From: Candidatus Gastranaerophilales bacterium | GTDB lineage: Bacteria; Cyanobacteriota; Vampirovibrionia; Gastranaerophilales; UBA9579 | Length of the DNA: 36,238 nucleotides | Direction of reading: 5' to 3' | NCBI GenBank assembly: GCA_028689995.1 | Contig: JAQVCB010000006.1 | Span: 29,525-65,762, forward strand | Part shown: positions 8,413-16,769 of the stretch, one piece after another | How positions within the stretch are numbered: the first letter of the stretch is position 1 | Layout: the number at the start of each line of letters is the position of its first letter | Notes under the pieces: generated by a model | What the model saw: only the letters and a program-made list of their open reading frames with translations | The model's database searches: none | What the model was told of the DNA's origin: nothing | Position numbers and translations under genes: made by a program

Positions 8413-8975
8413 TGACCAGAGCAAGAATAGTATTAGCCGGTGAAGGTGGACAGGGCGTACAAAGTATTGCTAAAATCCTTGTTGAAGCCGGTTATGCAGC
8501 TGATAAAAAAGTATTATACATTCCTAATTTTGGTGTTGAGCAAAGAGGCGGCGTAAGTATCGCTTTTTGTCAAATTTCTGACACTGAAATTGGAGAACCA
8601 AGATTTTCAAAAGGCGACATTGTTATGATGCTTTCAGACAGAGCTATTGAACGTTGCGGAACTTATGTTGATAAAAATACAACCGTTATTTATGATACTT
8701 CTGTTTGTTTAACAAAGCCTGAAGTAGAAGCAAAAGAAATAATCGGAATTCCTGCAAACAAAATGGCTAACGAAAAGTTAACATCAAGAGTATTTAACAT
8801 CATTGTTCTTGGTGTAATCTTAAAAGCAACAAACGTTGTCGAGATGAAATACGTTAAAGATGCTATGGAACTGGCTTTAGGCAAAAAATATAAAGCAAAA
8901 CCAGAACTCAGAGATCTTAACGACAGAGCTCTTGAACTTGGTATGTCATTAATACAGGATAAAACCTCAGTATAA
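8412..8975 (+). CDS. 2-oxoacid:ferredoxin oxidoreductase, gamma subunit
   Basis: This 187-residue subunit opens with the gamma-family signature IVLAGEGGQGVQSIAKIL and contains the usual GVEQRGGVS segment. In the family this domain binds the CoA part of the product and completes the complex. Its ATG overlaps the beta stop (TAATG), and GGAG lies just upstream. A strong intercistronic hairpin (8996-9037) separates it from the ferredoxin-like delta gene. Length and motifs are normal. Confidence 0.92.
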   Translation: MTRARIVLAGEGGQGVQSIAKILVEAGYAADKKVLYIPNFGVEQRGGVSIAFCQISDTEIGEPRFSKGDIVMMLSDRAIERCGTYVDKNTTVIYDTSVCLTKPEVEAKEIIGIPANKMANEKLTSRVFNIIVLGVILKATNVVEMKYVKDAMELALGKKYKAKPELRDLNDRALELGMSLIQDKTSV

Positions 8976-8995
8976 ACAAGGAGCAGGGAGTGCCC

Positions 8996-9037
8996 AATTT
9001 TGGGAGACCATTCTGATAAGGAATGAGATCCAAAATT
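8996..9037 (+). promoter_or_regulatory. intercistronic stem-loop in the oxidoreductase operon
   Basis: AATTTTGG (8996-9003) pairs with CCAAAATT (9030-9037). Inside it, CATTC (9009-9013) pairs with GAATG (9021-9025), giving two stacked stems. It lies between the gamma and delta genes, about 30 bases before the delta ribosome-binding site. It lacks a terminal U-run, so mRNA processing or stability control is more likely than termination. Confidence 0.55.
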
Positions 9038-9076
9038 AAAACTCATTCAAGTATAAGTTACTATAAAGGAGTTCAA

Positions 9077-9349
9077 ATGGTAATGACTCAAGAATATAAA
9101 GGCATGGTCTTTGAAGGTTGCGGTAAAGGCAAAGCAAAAATGTATGTTTATACACAGCTTTGCAAAGGCTGCGGATTATGTTTGGTCAAATGTCCTATTA
9201 ATAAAAAAGGCGAAGAAGGTCTTAAATGGTCAAAAGAAGTAGGACTTTACGCCACACCAGCCGTAGAACCAAACGCTGAAAAATGTATTGCCTGTGGAAT
9301 ATGCGAAACCGTATGTCCTGACAGCGCAATCAGAATCGAAAAAGTATAA
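9077..9349 (+). CDS. 2-oxoacid:ferredoxin oxidoreductase, delta (2x[4Fe-4S] ferredoxin) subunit
   Basis: From ATG 9077 this 90-residue polyferredoxin carries two CxxCxxCxxxCP motifs: CKGCGLCLVKCP and CIACGICETVCP. These bind the two [4Fe-4S] clusters that relay electrons from the catalytic subunits to free ferredoxin. A longer frame opens at 9023, but the ribosome-binding site AAGGAG (9066-9071) fits ATG 9077, or ATG 9083, and the longer version would run through the upstream stem-loop. It is last in the operon and is followed by the terminator at 9370. Confidence 0.92.
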   Translation: MVMTQEYKGMVFEGCGKGKAKMYVYTQLCKGCGLCLVKCPINKKGEEGLKWSKEVGLYATPAVEPNAEKCIACGICETVCPDSAIRIEKV

Positions 9350-9369
9350 AAGACTAAAGATAAAACTAA

Positions 9370-9401
9370 AAAGAACCCTTTCCATAATGGAAGGGTTCTT
9401 T
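9370..9401. terminator. hairpin terminator, likely bidirectional
   Basis: AAAGAACCCTT pairs with AAGGGTTCTTT, and a further TCCAT/ATGGA stacks inside with one bulge. T-rich sequence follows on the plus strand. It sits between the oxidoreductase operon and the convergent sigma factor gene. Confidence 0.8.
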
Positions 9402-9430
9402 AAATTTTATATAAATTAGCTTAAATAAAC

Positions 9431-10108
9431 TTAAACCAATTCCTGTTTTTGAAGCTCGATTTTTACCTTATCAAGTCCTGTTTGAAGAACTCTTGATACT
9501 CTTGACGTTGAAATTTTGAGATCACTTGCGATTTCTCTAATCTTTTTATTTTTGTAAAATCTGCTTTCAAGTATGGCTTTTTCTCTTGCCGGAAGTTTTT
9601 TTATTGCTTCCTTGATAGCTTTGCTTAATTCACCAAATTCAAGTATTTCGTCGGGTGTAATTGATTTATCTTTAATTTGAGTTAAATTATCAGGATCAGC
9701 CATTTCATCTATTGATAAAATAGCTTCGTATATAGCTTCTCTAACATATTCTTGATTTATATTAATAGTTTTTTCAGAATTATCAAGAATTTCTTCCGCT
9801 TCTTCTTTTGTCACTTTATGTTTAAAAGAATACCATTTATATCTGCGTCTCAATTCATTCCTTATAGCCCACCTTATTGCCGTAGACATATATGAAATAT
9901 TAAAATCACTTTCCTTATTAGTTGTAAGGATTATATGAACTGCAAACGCCCCTATATTAACAAGTTCAGAATAATCTACAAGATGATTTGAGCCTGAAAG
10001 ACGATTATATTCTATTCTTGCTACTGTCTCTATTAAATCAGTATAATCACTTAAGCTTTTAACAGTAGGTTTTTCAGAAGACTCTGATTTACTCATAAAC
10101 TTCTTCAT
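9431..10108 (-). CDS. sigma-70 family RNA polymerase sigma factor
   Basis: This protein is 225 residues long from ATG 10108. Region 2 spans about residues 20-95 and includes YSELVNIGAFAVH and the DNA-melting segment YMSTAIRWAIRNELRRR. Region 4 lies at about 165-220 and contains a helix-turn-helix (IREIASDLKISTSRVSRVL) after KLPAREKAILESRF. A short acidic linker replaces most of region 3. This is an alternative sigma factor close to the FliA/SigB/SigF groups rather than an ECF factor; its regulon cannot be told from sequence. A TTG one codon upstream and the ATG at 10096 are alternative starts. No anti-sigma gene adjoins it. Confidence 0.85.
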   Translation of the reverse strand: MKKFMSKSESSEKPTVKSLSDYTDLIETVARIEYNRLSGSNHLVDYSELVNIGAFAVHIILTTNKESDFNISYMSTAIRWAIRNELRRRYKWYSFKHKVTKEEAEEILDNSEKTININQEYVREAIYEAILSIDEMADPDNLTQIKDKSITPDEILEFGELSKAIKEAIKKLPAREKAILESRFYKNKKIREIASDLKISTSRVSRVLQTGLDKVKIELQKQELV

Positions 10109-10217
10109 CAAATACTTTACTACTTCTTTATTCTACAACAACTATTTGATTAATTAAAACAACTTTTATAAATATTATTCAAATTTAAATAATTTTTAAA
10201 ATTAATCATATGGAAAT

Positions 10218-10259
10218 AAAAACCTAGATTGTTTTCTCTTGAAAACAATCTAAGTTTTT
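10218..10259 (+). promoter_or_regulatory. long hairpin in the UspA-gene leader
   Basis: AAAAAC, one mismatch, then a perfect 12-bp stem (10225-10236 with 10241-10252) around a TCTT loop, with GTTTTT closing on the right. It has the form of an intrinsic terminator on the plus strand. However, it lies 40 bases before the UspA start, between divergent genes, with no upstream gene left to terminate. Attenuation or a leader structure is possible. Confidence 0.5.
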
Positions 10260-10298
10260 ACTAATAGTATTTCAATAAATTAATATAGGAAAAATACA

Positions 10299-11192
10299 AT
10301 GAAAGTTCTCTTTCCAACTGACGGATCAGATGCTTCCGTTCATGCCATAAAAAAAACTCTGCCATTTTTAAGACCTGCTTATCAAATTGATATAATAAAC
10401 GTAATTGATTGGGGATTTTTTCCAACTTATATTACCTTTCCGACAGAAGAAGAAGTTGCTTTTCCCGAACAAAAAAATGCTGCTCAGAAAATTGTCGAAG
10501 CAACCAGGAATATTATTGAAAGTTATGGCTATAAAGTTACTAAAGCAGATTTTGCATATGGAAAACCCGAAAGAATAATTCTTGACCTAATAGAACAGGA
10601 AAAATATGATCTTGTTGCAATGGGATCACACGGCAAAAAAGGTATAAGCAAATGGCTGGGAAGTTTAAGCAGAAAAATTGTTACCAGGTCACCAATTCCA
10701 ACTTTAATAGCAAGACCTTCAAAAGATCATGATGATATTTCTAAAGAAACAAAAGAAATACTTATATCAACGGACGGATCTATTTATTCTTACAATGCCA
10801 TTAAAAAGGCAATAAATATTTTAAATCTGCAAAATTGTTCTATAGAAGTTGTGACAGTAAAATCAGGTATTGAATCCTTGCCTGTAGAAATAACTTCTGA
10901 CAAAGAATGGCTTGAAAAATGTCTATCCAAACAGGAGGAAATATCCAATGAAATTCTGGAAGAATCAAAAAAAATTCTTATAGAAAATAGTATCAATCCA
11001 AAATCTGTTTTTTCTCTTGAAGGGGACGCAGCAGAAGAAATATTAAGTTATACAAATAAAACCAAAAAAGATTTAATAATTATGGGATCACACGGAAGAG
11101 AGGGGATTTCTGACATTTTACTTGGAAGTGTAAGCAAAAGAGTACTCGATTATGCTACCAGTCCAGTCTTGATTGTCCCAAGTAAAAAATAA
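10299..11192 (+). CDS. tandem universal stress protein (two UspA domains)
   Basis: Two UspA-like alpha/beta domains make up 297 residues: about 1-140 (opening MKVLFPTDGSDAS) and about 148-297 (opening EILISTDGSIYS). The ATP-binding loop G-2x-G-9x-G-S is exact in the second domain (GSHGREGISDILLGS). In the first it is one residue shorter (GSHGKKGISKWLGS), so nucleotide binding there may differ. Such proteins act in the cytoplasm in stress survival, with ATP binding or dimer formation as the mode of action. It is monocistronic, between the leader hairpin at 10218 and the terminator at 11212. Confidence 0.9.
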   Translation: MKVLFPTDGSDASVHAIKKTLPFLRPAYQIDIINVIDWGFFPTYITFPTEEEVAFPEQKNAAQKIVEATRNIIESYGYKVTKADFAYGKPERIILDLIEQEKYDLVAMGSHGKKGISKWLGSLSRKIVTRSPIPTLIARPSKDHDDISKETKEILISTDGSIYSYNAIKKAINILNLQNCSIEVVTVKSGIESLPVEITSDKEWLEKCLSKQEEISNEILEESKKILIENSINPKSVFSLEGDAAEEILSYTNKTKKDLIIMGSHGREGISDILLGSVSKRVLDYATSPVLIVPSKK

Positions 11193-11668
11193 AATATTAA
11201 TATTATATTATATCTGTAATAAAATAATATAAAGCTTTATATAAATTTTATTACAGATTATAAATATTTTTTTATATAAAAAAAATTGTCGACCAGTTTA
11301 TTTTTAAGATGTATAATAAATATTAATTTAAAATTCTGATATTAATAATAAAAAATAATATCACTTAAACCATTTATTTATAGATTATTAAATATAAACA
11401 CTTTTAAGTTAAAGAAGGAGCAAATCATAATTGTAACTTTTCTTAATAAAAACAAAAATATAAACATAAAAATTTGAAAGTCTAAATTAATTAATGTTAT
11501 GTTAAAAATAAATAAATAAATACTGAATCAATCGGAAGGAGAAAAATAAAAATAAATAATTTATAATAAATATAAAACAAAAGATAAATTATATTATAAA
11601 TTAAAAGATAAGTTTCAATTTTTATTATCTGGATAGTGTTAATGTAAATATGAAAAAGTGAGGTTTCA
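11193..11668. other. AT-rich intergenic region upstream of the HspR-like gene
   Basis: No convincing protein frame is present. After the terminator at 11212-11258 there are about 400 bases of extreme A/T content. Two strong Shine-Dalgarno-like strings stand out, AGAAGGAG near 11413 and GGAAGGAG near 11532; neither is followed by ATG, GTG or a long frame. No HspR-type CTTGAG inverted repeat was found. Confidence 0.55.
11212..11258 (+). terminator. terminator of the UspA gene
   Basis: ATCTGTAATAAAAT (11212-11225) pairs with ATTTTATTACAGAT (11245-11258). An inner ATATAAA/TTTATAT stem stacks inside, and a T-rich run follows within 15 bases. Confidence 0.8.
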
Positions 11669-12097
11669 ATGGCAACTTATTCAATTCCACAAACTTTAGA
11701 AGGTTCTGGTTTAAACCCTGAAAAACCAATGTTTCCAATCAGCGTTGTTGCAGATATTCTTAAGGTTCATCAAAGAACACTTAGAATTTATGATGATGAA
11801 ACAATTTTAGTTCCAAACAGATCACCAAAAAATCGCAGACTTTATTCTTTTAATGATATTGAAAGAGGCAAATTCATTCAATATTTAACAAGAGAATTAG
11901 GAATTAATCTGGCTGGAATTAAAATTATTTTTCACCTTCTTGGTCAACAAAAAATTGAACCAAGCAAATATTTAAATCACATTAGTGAAGTAGCAAAAGC
12001 TCTGAATATTTCTGCTGAAGCTCAACAGGAAAATAGAATTAAACTTTCAAGAAGAGGAAGAAAAGCTACAAAGAACATTTCTTTGACTGAAGAATAA
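11669..12097 (+). CDS. MerR-family regulator, HspR-like
   Basis: This 142-residue DNA-binding protein has a MerR-type winged helix at about residues 20-90: ISVVADILKVHQRTLRIYDD, then the wing residues RRLYSFNDIER, then LGINLAGIKIIFHLL. The order (V-x-x-A-x-x-L-x-V-H-x-x-T-L-R-x-Y-[DE], then INLAGI) matches HspR, the repressor of heat-shock genes, more closely than metal-sensing MerR proteins. No Cys effector site is seen. The C-terminal tail is basic (LSRRGRKATK). No dnaK or other chaperone gene adjoins it, which is unusual for HspR. The ribosome-binding site is GAGG, six bases before the ATG. Confidence 0.82.
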   Translation: MATYSIPQTLEGSGLNPEKPMFPISVVADILKVHQRTLRIYDDETILVPNRSPKNRRLYSFNDIERGKFIQYLTRELGINLAGIKIIFHLLGQQKIEPSKYLNHISEVAKALNISAEAQQENRIKLSRRGRKATKNISLTEE

Positions 12098-12123
12098 TTT
12101 TTGAAACAAAATTAATTTGAAGT

Positions 12124-12168
12124 AAAAACAAAAAGATTTCTGTATTTTACAGAAATCTTTTTGTTTTT
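12124..12168. terminator. strong bidirectional terminator
   Basis: The 21-bp stem is perfect (12124-12144 with 12148-12168), with a three-base loop and A/T tracts on both outer sides. It separates the HspR-like gene from the convergent acyl-CoA synthetase-like gene, whose stop codon it touches. Confidence 0.9.
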
Positions 12169-13879
12169 ACTTATTAATACTTGTTTCAAAAAGCAATTTT
12201 GAGAAAGGAGCTTTATAAATAGACTCTATTTCATGGTTTCTTTTTATACTTATAATTTCTCTAATAGGTTTTCCTGTAAGGGTTAATTCTGTAGAATCAA
12301 CCGAAAAAGGTCTTAATAAAAGAGCAAAGCCTTTTATTTTTTCAAAAACAGCCAGATCCTTATTTAAATTTTCAAATATAAGTCTGTATAAAGCTTTTAC
12401 CCATCTGTCTTTTATTAAATCATCAGTTGTTTTATACTTAATTTTAAGTTCTTTATGAGCATATTCTTTTAAATAATCAATATTTGGAACAATAAGAGCA
12501 GATAAAAATTCTCTTTTTTCTCCTATAATAACTACTTTAGAAATAAATTTATTATCAATTAAATTTTCTATCCTCTGCGGAGAAATTATATAACCCGAAA
12601 GTAATGTTATATAATCTCTTTTTTTGCCATGAATCTGTATATTTCCATCTTCATCTACAATTCCTATATCACCTGTCTTAAACCAACCATTCATTAAAGG
12701 ATTTTGGTTATTTACGCATCTTGCTAAAATACTTTCCTTTTTAACAAGAATTTCTGAGTCTTTTTCTGTTTTAACTTCAATGCCGACAAAAGATTTTAAT
12801 TTTTTTCTATCTGATTTTAGATAGGCATAGGGTCCTGAAGTTTCAGCAAACCCGTAAAACTGAACAATATCAAGATTTAAATTTTTAAAAAATTCAACTG
12901 CAGAATTATTTTGAGAAATTCCCCAACAAAAGCCCTTTTTTAAACTTTCTCCGATTGTATCTCTAAAAACCGACTCCGAAGTTTCTATACTGTGAATTTG
13001 AGTAAATTTATCAAAAAATTTTTTCCATATATTAAGAGTACTTGAAAATATGCTTGCATTAACTTCTTTTACATTTTCAAGAAGAATATTTATCCCGGTA
13101 TCATCTGCTATAGCACAAATGGCGCTACTATAAAGACTTAAGTGAATTTCAAAAATACCTTCAATAAAACTGAATGGCAAGTTAAAAAGAATGATATCAT
13201 CGCTGTTAATTACTTCTGTTTCTTCATAAACCTGTTTTACTGAAGATAAAATATTATTATGAGAAAGTTTTATACCTTCAAATTTACCGCTTTCATTATA
13301 TTGATAAAGAATATAAGCTAAATTATCTGAATTGATTTCATAAATAGCTTTTTCAAAATCAATATTGCTGTTTCTATATTTTTTAACTATATCTTTATAA
13401 TATAAAATTTTATTTGAAAGATTGTCAAAAGTAATTATATCTATATTTTTGATGTTATTTATTTTTTCAAGCTGCCTATCATCAGATATAATGATACATT
13501 TTGGCTTACAGCTGTCAATTATTTCCTGAATTTGAATACTTGTAAAACCTGGATGAACAGGCACAGAAACAAATCCTGATAAAGTAGCACCAAGAGCCGC
13601 TGTTATAAGCTGCTGTCTATTTTCACTTATAAATAAAACCTTATCCCCTTTTACAAGACCTAAATTACAAAGCTGAATATATAATGATTTCATTGAATTA
13701 AAAGTTTCAGCAAAAGATATATTTCTGAAACTTCCATATTTTTTGTATTTTAAAAAAGTTTTATCAGGATAAGAAAATAATTTTGAAAGAAAAACTTTGC
13801 CAATAGTATCTATATTGGCTAAATCCTCCTTAATGGCTAATTTAACAAGAGGAAAATCAGTATTTTCCACAACAGCCAT
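12167..13879 (-). CDS. AMP-binding (acyl-CoA synthetase-like) protein with degenerate P-loop
   Basis: This 570-residue protein has the ANL superfamily layout of long-chain acyl-CoA synthetases. The A3 loop, normally YTSGTTGxPKG, reads YQYNESGKFEG (192-202): the Ser/Thr/Gly residues and the P-K pair that hold ATP phosphates are lost. Other motifs remain: FYGFAETSG (A5), GWFKTGDIG and GKKRDYITLLSGY (A7-A8), and a C-terminal LTLTGKPIRE with the A10 lysine. It may therefore be a weak or altered enzyme, or a fatty-acid-binding paralogue. A GAGGGA ribosome-binding site precedes the ATG at 13879. It has no operon partner. The family is certain; the activity is in doubt. Confidence 0.85.
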   Translation of the reverse strand: MAVVENTDFPLVKLAIKEDLANIDTIGKVFLSKLFSYPDKTFLKYKKYGSFRNISFAETFNSMKSLYIQLCNLGLVKGDKVLFISENRQQLITAALGATLSGFVSVPVHPGFTSIQIQEIIDSCKPKCIIISDDRQLEKINNIKNIDIITFDNLSNKILYYKDIVKKYRNSNIDFEKAIYEINSDNLAYILYQYNESGKFEGIKLSHNNILSSVKQVYEETEVINSDDIILFNLPFSFIEGIFEIHLSLYSSAICAIADDTGINILLENVKEVNASIFSSTLNIWKKFFDKFTQIHSIETSESVFRDTIGESLKKGFCWGISQNNSAVEFFKNLNLDIVQFYGFAETSGPYAYLKSDRKKLKSFVGIEVKTEKDSEILVKKESILARCVNNQNPLMNGWFKTGDIGIVDEDGNIQIHGKKRDYITLLSGYIISPQRIENLIDNKFISKVVIIGEKREFLSALIVPNIDYLKEYAHKELKIKYKTTDDLIKDRWVKALYRLIFENLNKDLAVFEKIKGFALLLRPFSVDSTELTLTGKPIREIISIKRNHEIESIYKAPFSKLLFETSINK

Positions 13880-14222
13880 ATATATCCCTCGAATTTACTG
13901 GTTTTAATTCAAACAGAGCAGATATATAAATTAAATTGTTAAAATTAAAACCCTTATACCCCTATGTTAATTTTACTTAAAAATTCTTATTTATTTCTGG
14001 ATTTTTTTAAAATCTTAAATAAAATTATCATTAGGTGGCTAAACCACTATCACAGGTTAAAAATCATTCCTGAAATTAAAGGTGGTTTATCAATTATTTC
14101 TTGTATAAAACTTAATGCTTTTACCCAATGCAAAAATCCTGATTTTCTATAACTAAAGTTTAAGAAAATCATCCAAATGTACGAGAACATTCTTAAAATT
14201 TAACCGATACAAACAATAGGGA

Positions 14223-14268
14223 GTGTTGAAAAATAGAAAATAGGAGTTATTTAACGATTTTTCAACAC
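14223..14268. repeat. GTGTTGA inverted repeat, family 3 (copy 1)
   Basis: Perfect 12-base arms (GTGTTGAAAAAT at 14223-14234 and its complement at 14257-14268) flank a centre, AGAAAATAGGAGTTAT, that is nearly the same as in the copy at 25476-25523. The loop is conserved while the stem varies, so this is a true repeat family. Confidence 0.7.
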
Positions 14269-14280
14269 GATTCTATCAAA

Positions 14281-14397
14281 AGTGAAAAATGGCGAAAACG
14301 GTTTGCTGACACGGGAGTAAAATAATGCTGAAACTGCTGCGTCAACAGGAGCTGGAGGCATTATGTAACTCATTCCAGTTTTCGACATTTTGACACT
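14281..14397. repeat. nested inverted repeat, family 2 (copy 1, long form)
   Basis: The outer arms are AGTGAAAAATGGCGAAAAC (14281-14299) and GTTTTCGACATTTTGACACT (14378-14397). An inner stem pairs ATAATGC (14322-14328) with GCATTAT (14358-14364). A compact copy with the same outer arms lies at 26290-26333. The 80-base centre here is GC-richer than the surroundings. Confidence 0.7.
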
Positions 14398-14437
14398 AAA
14401 CGTGGAAGACGTACCACTAGAGAGTGTTTTTACTTAA

Positions 14438-15847
14438 TTTGGAGAGCTTCAGGAAGCAAGAAGAAGGCGGGTTATTACGGTTATTAATATTGGCTATCCG
14501 GCATACGGAATCTATAGTCCTCAAATAATCAAAAAACCCCTTGAAGAAGTTTCAAGGGATCAGAGGCAATCCCAAAAATCCGGGATTGACAAAGATTCTG
14601 GCGAACAAAATTCTTCAGGCGCAAATAAATATAAAAACACTATTGATCAGAACAACAACAAAATCAATATAAATCAGGTTTTTACAGATTTTAAAAATAC
14701 CGTCATTGCAATTGGCGCTCCTGAAGATATTCAGGATGAACTCACAAACTATTTAAATCTGGCAAATATACAGGCAAATAAACCCAAACCTTCCCCTTTT
14801 ATCATTAAGTCCAATCTTAAAAATGCCGGTTTAATACTGGATGACTACATATCAAAAACCCTTAACAAAAAGTCCAAAGTAGTATCAGATTGGATTGATG
14901 CTATACTCTTACAAAACATTGATTACAAAGCACCTGTAAACCCTTCACAAATTCAACCCCTTGCTATTCAAAAAGAAAGCTCTCATTCCCAAAACCTATC
15001 TGAAATAACAGAAGAATCTCCTCAAACCCTTCCTGCTCAAACTCTTCAAATTTACCCTGCTTCCACACAGGAAGTACCTGAGAATACAAAGCTTCAAGGT
15101 ATTTATGAAAAATGCGCAAAACAAACCGATACAGGTAACTATGAAAAAGCTCTTGAAAATTACAGTAAATTGCTTGAAATAGCTAAAAAAGAAGATAATA
15201 AAACTATTGAAACAAAAGTATATATGGATATGGCCTTTATTCATGATGTGAATAATAATCTTCCCGCTGCTCTTGAAAACTATTATAATGCCGCAATGCT
15301 TGCAGACCAAGTTGGAGATAACGGAACAAAAGCGAAAGCCCACTATAACATGGCAACAATTTATGATGATCTTGGCAAAATTGATCCTGCCATGATTCAT
15401 TATTACTGTTCTCTCAGTTATGACGGCGAAGCTGAAAATATTGACGGACAGGCTTTATCTTTAAACAATATCGGCAATATGTATACTGCAAAATATGAAT
15501 ACAAAACAAGCCTTGATTATTACAAGCTTGCTTTTGGTTTAACAAAAGAACTTGACAATAAAACCGGACAGGCAACTATTTTAAACAATATCGCAGGAAT
15601 TTTCAGGGATCTTGGCTATGACGAAAAATCCTTAAAATATTATAGAGATGCTATAAAACTCGATATGCAAGCCGGAAATGTTGAAGGATACGCAAAAAGC
15701 TATGATCTTGCAGGTGACATCATGTTGAAAAACGGCCAGCATGATAAAGCAAAAAATTTATACGTCAGATCCATGCTCGCAGCTAATGAAGTTGGAGATA
15801 CAGCATGGCAGGAAAGAATGACTGAAAAACTTCAAATGACAGGCTAG
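14438..15847 (+). pseudogene. TPR protein with no usable start codon (5' end lost, or rare start)
   Basis: A single frame is open from just after a TAA at 14435 to the TAG at 15845-15847, 469 codons, and reads as real protein throughout. It contains no ATG until residue 264, and no GTG or TTG before the TTG at 15170. Starting there would discard the first 244 codons, including a Ser/Gln-rich linker and the helical segment NAGLILDDYISKTL. The C-terminal half holds about six tetratricopeptide repeats (for example AALENYYNAAMLADQVGD, QALSLNNIGNMYTAKYEY, QATILNNIAGIFRDLGYD), a scaffold for protein binding. Repeat elements end 40 bases upstream, so they may have replaced the original start. An ATT start near 14474-14490 is the alternative. 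Confidence 0.65.
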
Positions 15848-15919
15848 TTTCATTTGACCTTTTCTATAAATCCATTTATAATAAAATAATTATAAATATT
15901 AACTACTGTTTTAATTCAT

Positions 15920-15978
15920 AAAATTTGAAGGGTCATTCTTAAGGGCAAAGCCCAAAGGATCTCGAAACTTCAAATTTT
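15920..15978. repeat. hairpin with GTCATTC...GGATCTC loop
   Basis: AAAATTTGAAG (15920-15930) pairs with CTTCAAATTTT (15968-15978). The loop carries GGTCATTCTTAAGGGCAAAG and then GGATCTCG, a form of the small dispersed palindromes that begin TCATTC and end GGATCTC in many bacteria. It may also end the TPR transcript. Confidence 0.55.
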
Positions 15979-16022
15979 GAATTGCTGATATAATACTAAA
16001 TCCGATTTAATAAGGTGATATC

Positions 16023-16711
16023 ATGATTTTTAAAAGACAAATAGCATTTACTTTGGCGGAAGTCCTGATAACTCTGATGATTATTGGAATTATTAGTTCT
16101 ATTACTTTCCTGCATTAATCAGTAACACTCAGGATGCAGAATTTAAAACCGCCTGGAAAAAAGTTTATTCAGATTTTTCTAATGCTGGAAGATTATTGGC
16201 AGTTGAAAGAGGCAGTAACCTGTCAGGTGAACTTGGAACAAGTACCGGTACCGAACACGATTTTAGAGATGCTTTTTTAAAATACATGAGTTATGTAAAA
16301 CTTTGTGCAGAAGATACTGCTACAGGTCCTAACGGATGCTGGCATGCTGCTAACACTTTTTATTATCTATCAGGAGCAGCATATGCATCAGATTATTCCA
16401 GTTACTCCAGAGTCATATTAAATAACGGCAGTTTAGTTGCATTTAATTTTAATAGCACAACTTGTACTCATACATATACAGCAAATAACGATTCATGCGG
16501 TAATGTTTTAATTGATATTAACGGTTTTAAAGGCCCCAATAAGGTAGGTAAGGATATATATGGACTAAATGTTACAAGAAATGGAACAGTTCTTCCATAT
16601 GGTTCACAAGGTGACGTTTTTTACGTTTCCCCTTCTACATACAGCTGTGATATTGATACCTATCCCTCAACAAGAGGCTGGTCTTGCAGTGCTACACATC
16701 TGTATCAATAA
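16023..16711 (+). pseudogene. type IV pilin-like (prepilin) gene with a one-base frameshift
   Basis: ATG 16023, after AAGGTGA, begins MIFKRQIA followed by FTLAEVLITLMIIGIISS, a class III-type prepilin signal: cleavage would fall before F, with Glu at +5 and a hydrophobic helix. After SIT the frame reads FLH and stops (TAA 16116-16118). Adding one base in the T-run at 16106-16108 restores FPALISNTQDAEFKTAWKKVY and joins the long frame to 16711. That frame encodes a Cys-containing globular pilin domain with the terminal segment TRGWSCSATHLYQ. The gene is thus broken by a one-base deletion, by phase variation in the short T-run, or by a sequencing error. Repaired length would be 229 residues, usual for a minor pilin or pseudopilin. 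Confidence 0.85.
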
Positions 16712-16769
16712 TTTTTAAGTTTATATTTGCTGTCGATAGACTACAAGTTCATTAAATTTTTGAATTTTT

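Larger units (their letters stand above)
13880..14437. other. intergenic region with two adjacent inverted-repeat elements
   Basis: The first 340 bases are AT-rich without a convincing gene. They hold a spaced 10-base inverted repeat (GGTTTTAATT at 13900-13909 with AATTAAAACC at 13943-13952), which could be an operator for the minus-strand gene. Bases 14223-14397 are two repeat elements back to back. Bases 14300-14470 are clearly richer in G and C than the surroundings. Confidence 0.5.

Noticed and set aside
6481-9349. Naming the oxidoreductase as strictly pyruvate-, 2-oxoglutarate- or branched-chain-specific
   Set aside because: The alpha-subunit motif fits more than one subgroup, and a phylogenetic placement would be needed.
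13964-14152. A 62-codon plus-strand frame (begins MLILLKNSYLF)
   Set aside because: It has no ribosome-binding site, is composed mostly of A/T-driven residues, and lies in a spacer with inverted repeats. It looks like chance.
14281-14480. Short GC-richer frames in and after the family 2 repeat (for example KRGRRTTRECFYLIW...)
   Set aside because: There is no start codon or ribosome-binding site, and the frames cross repeat arms. They are more likely part of an inserted element than a gene.
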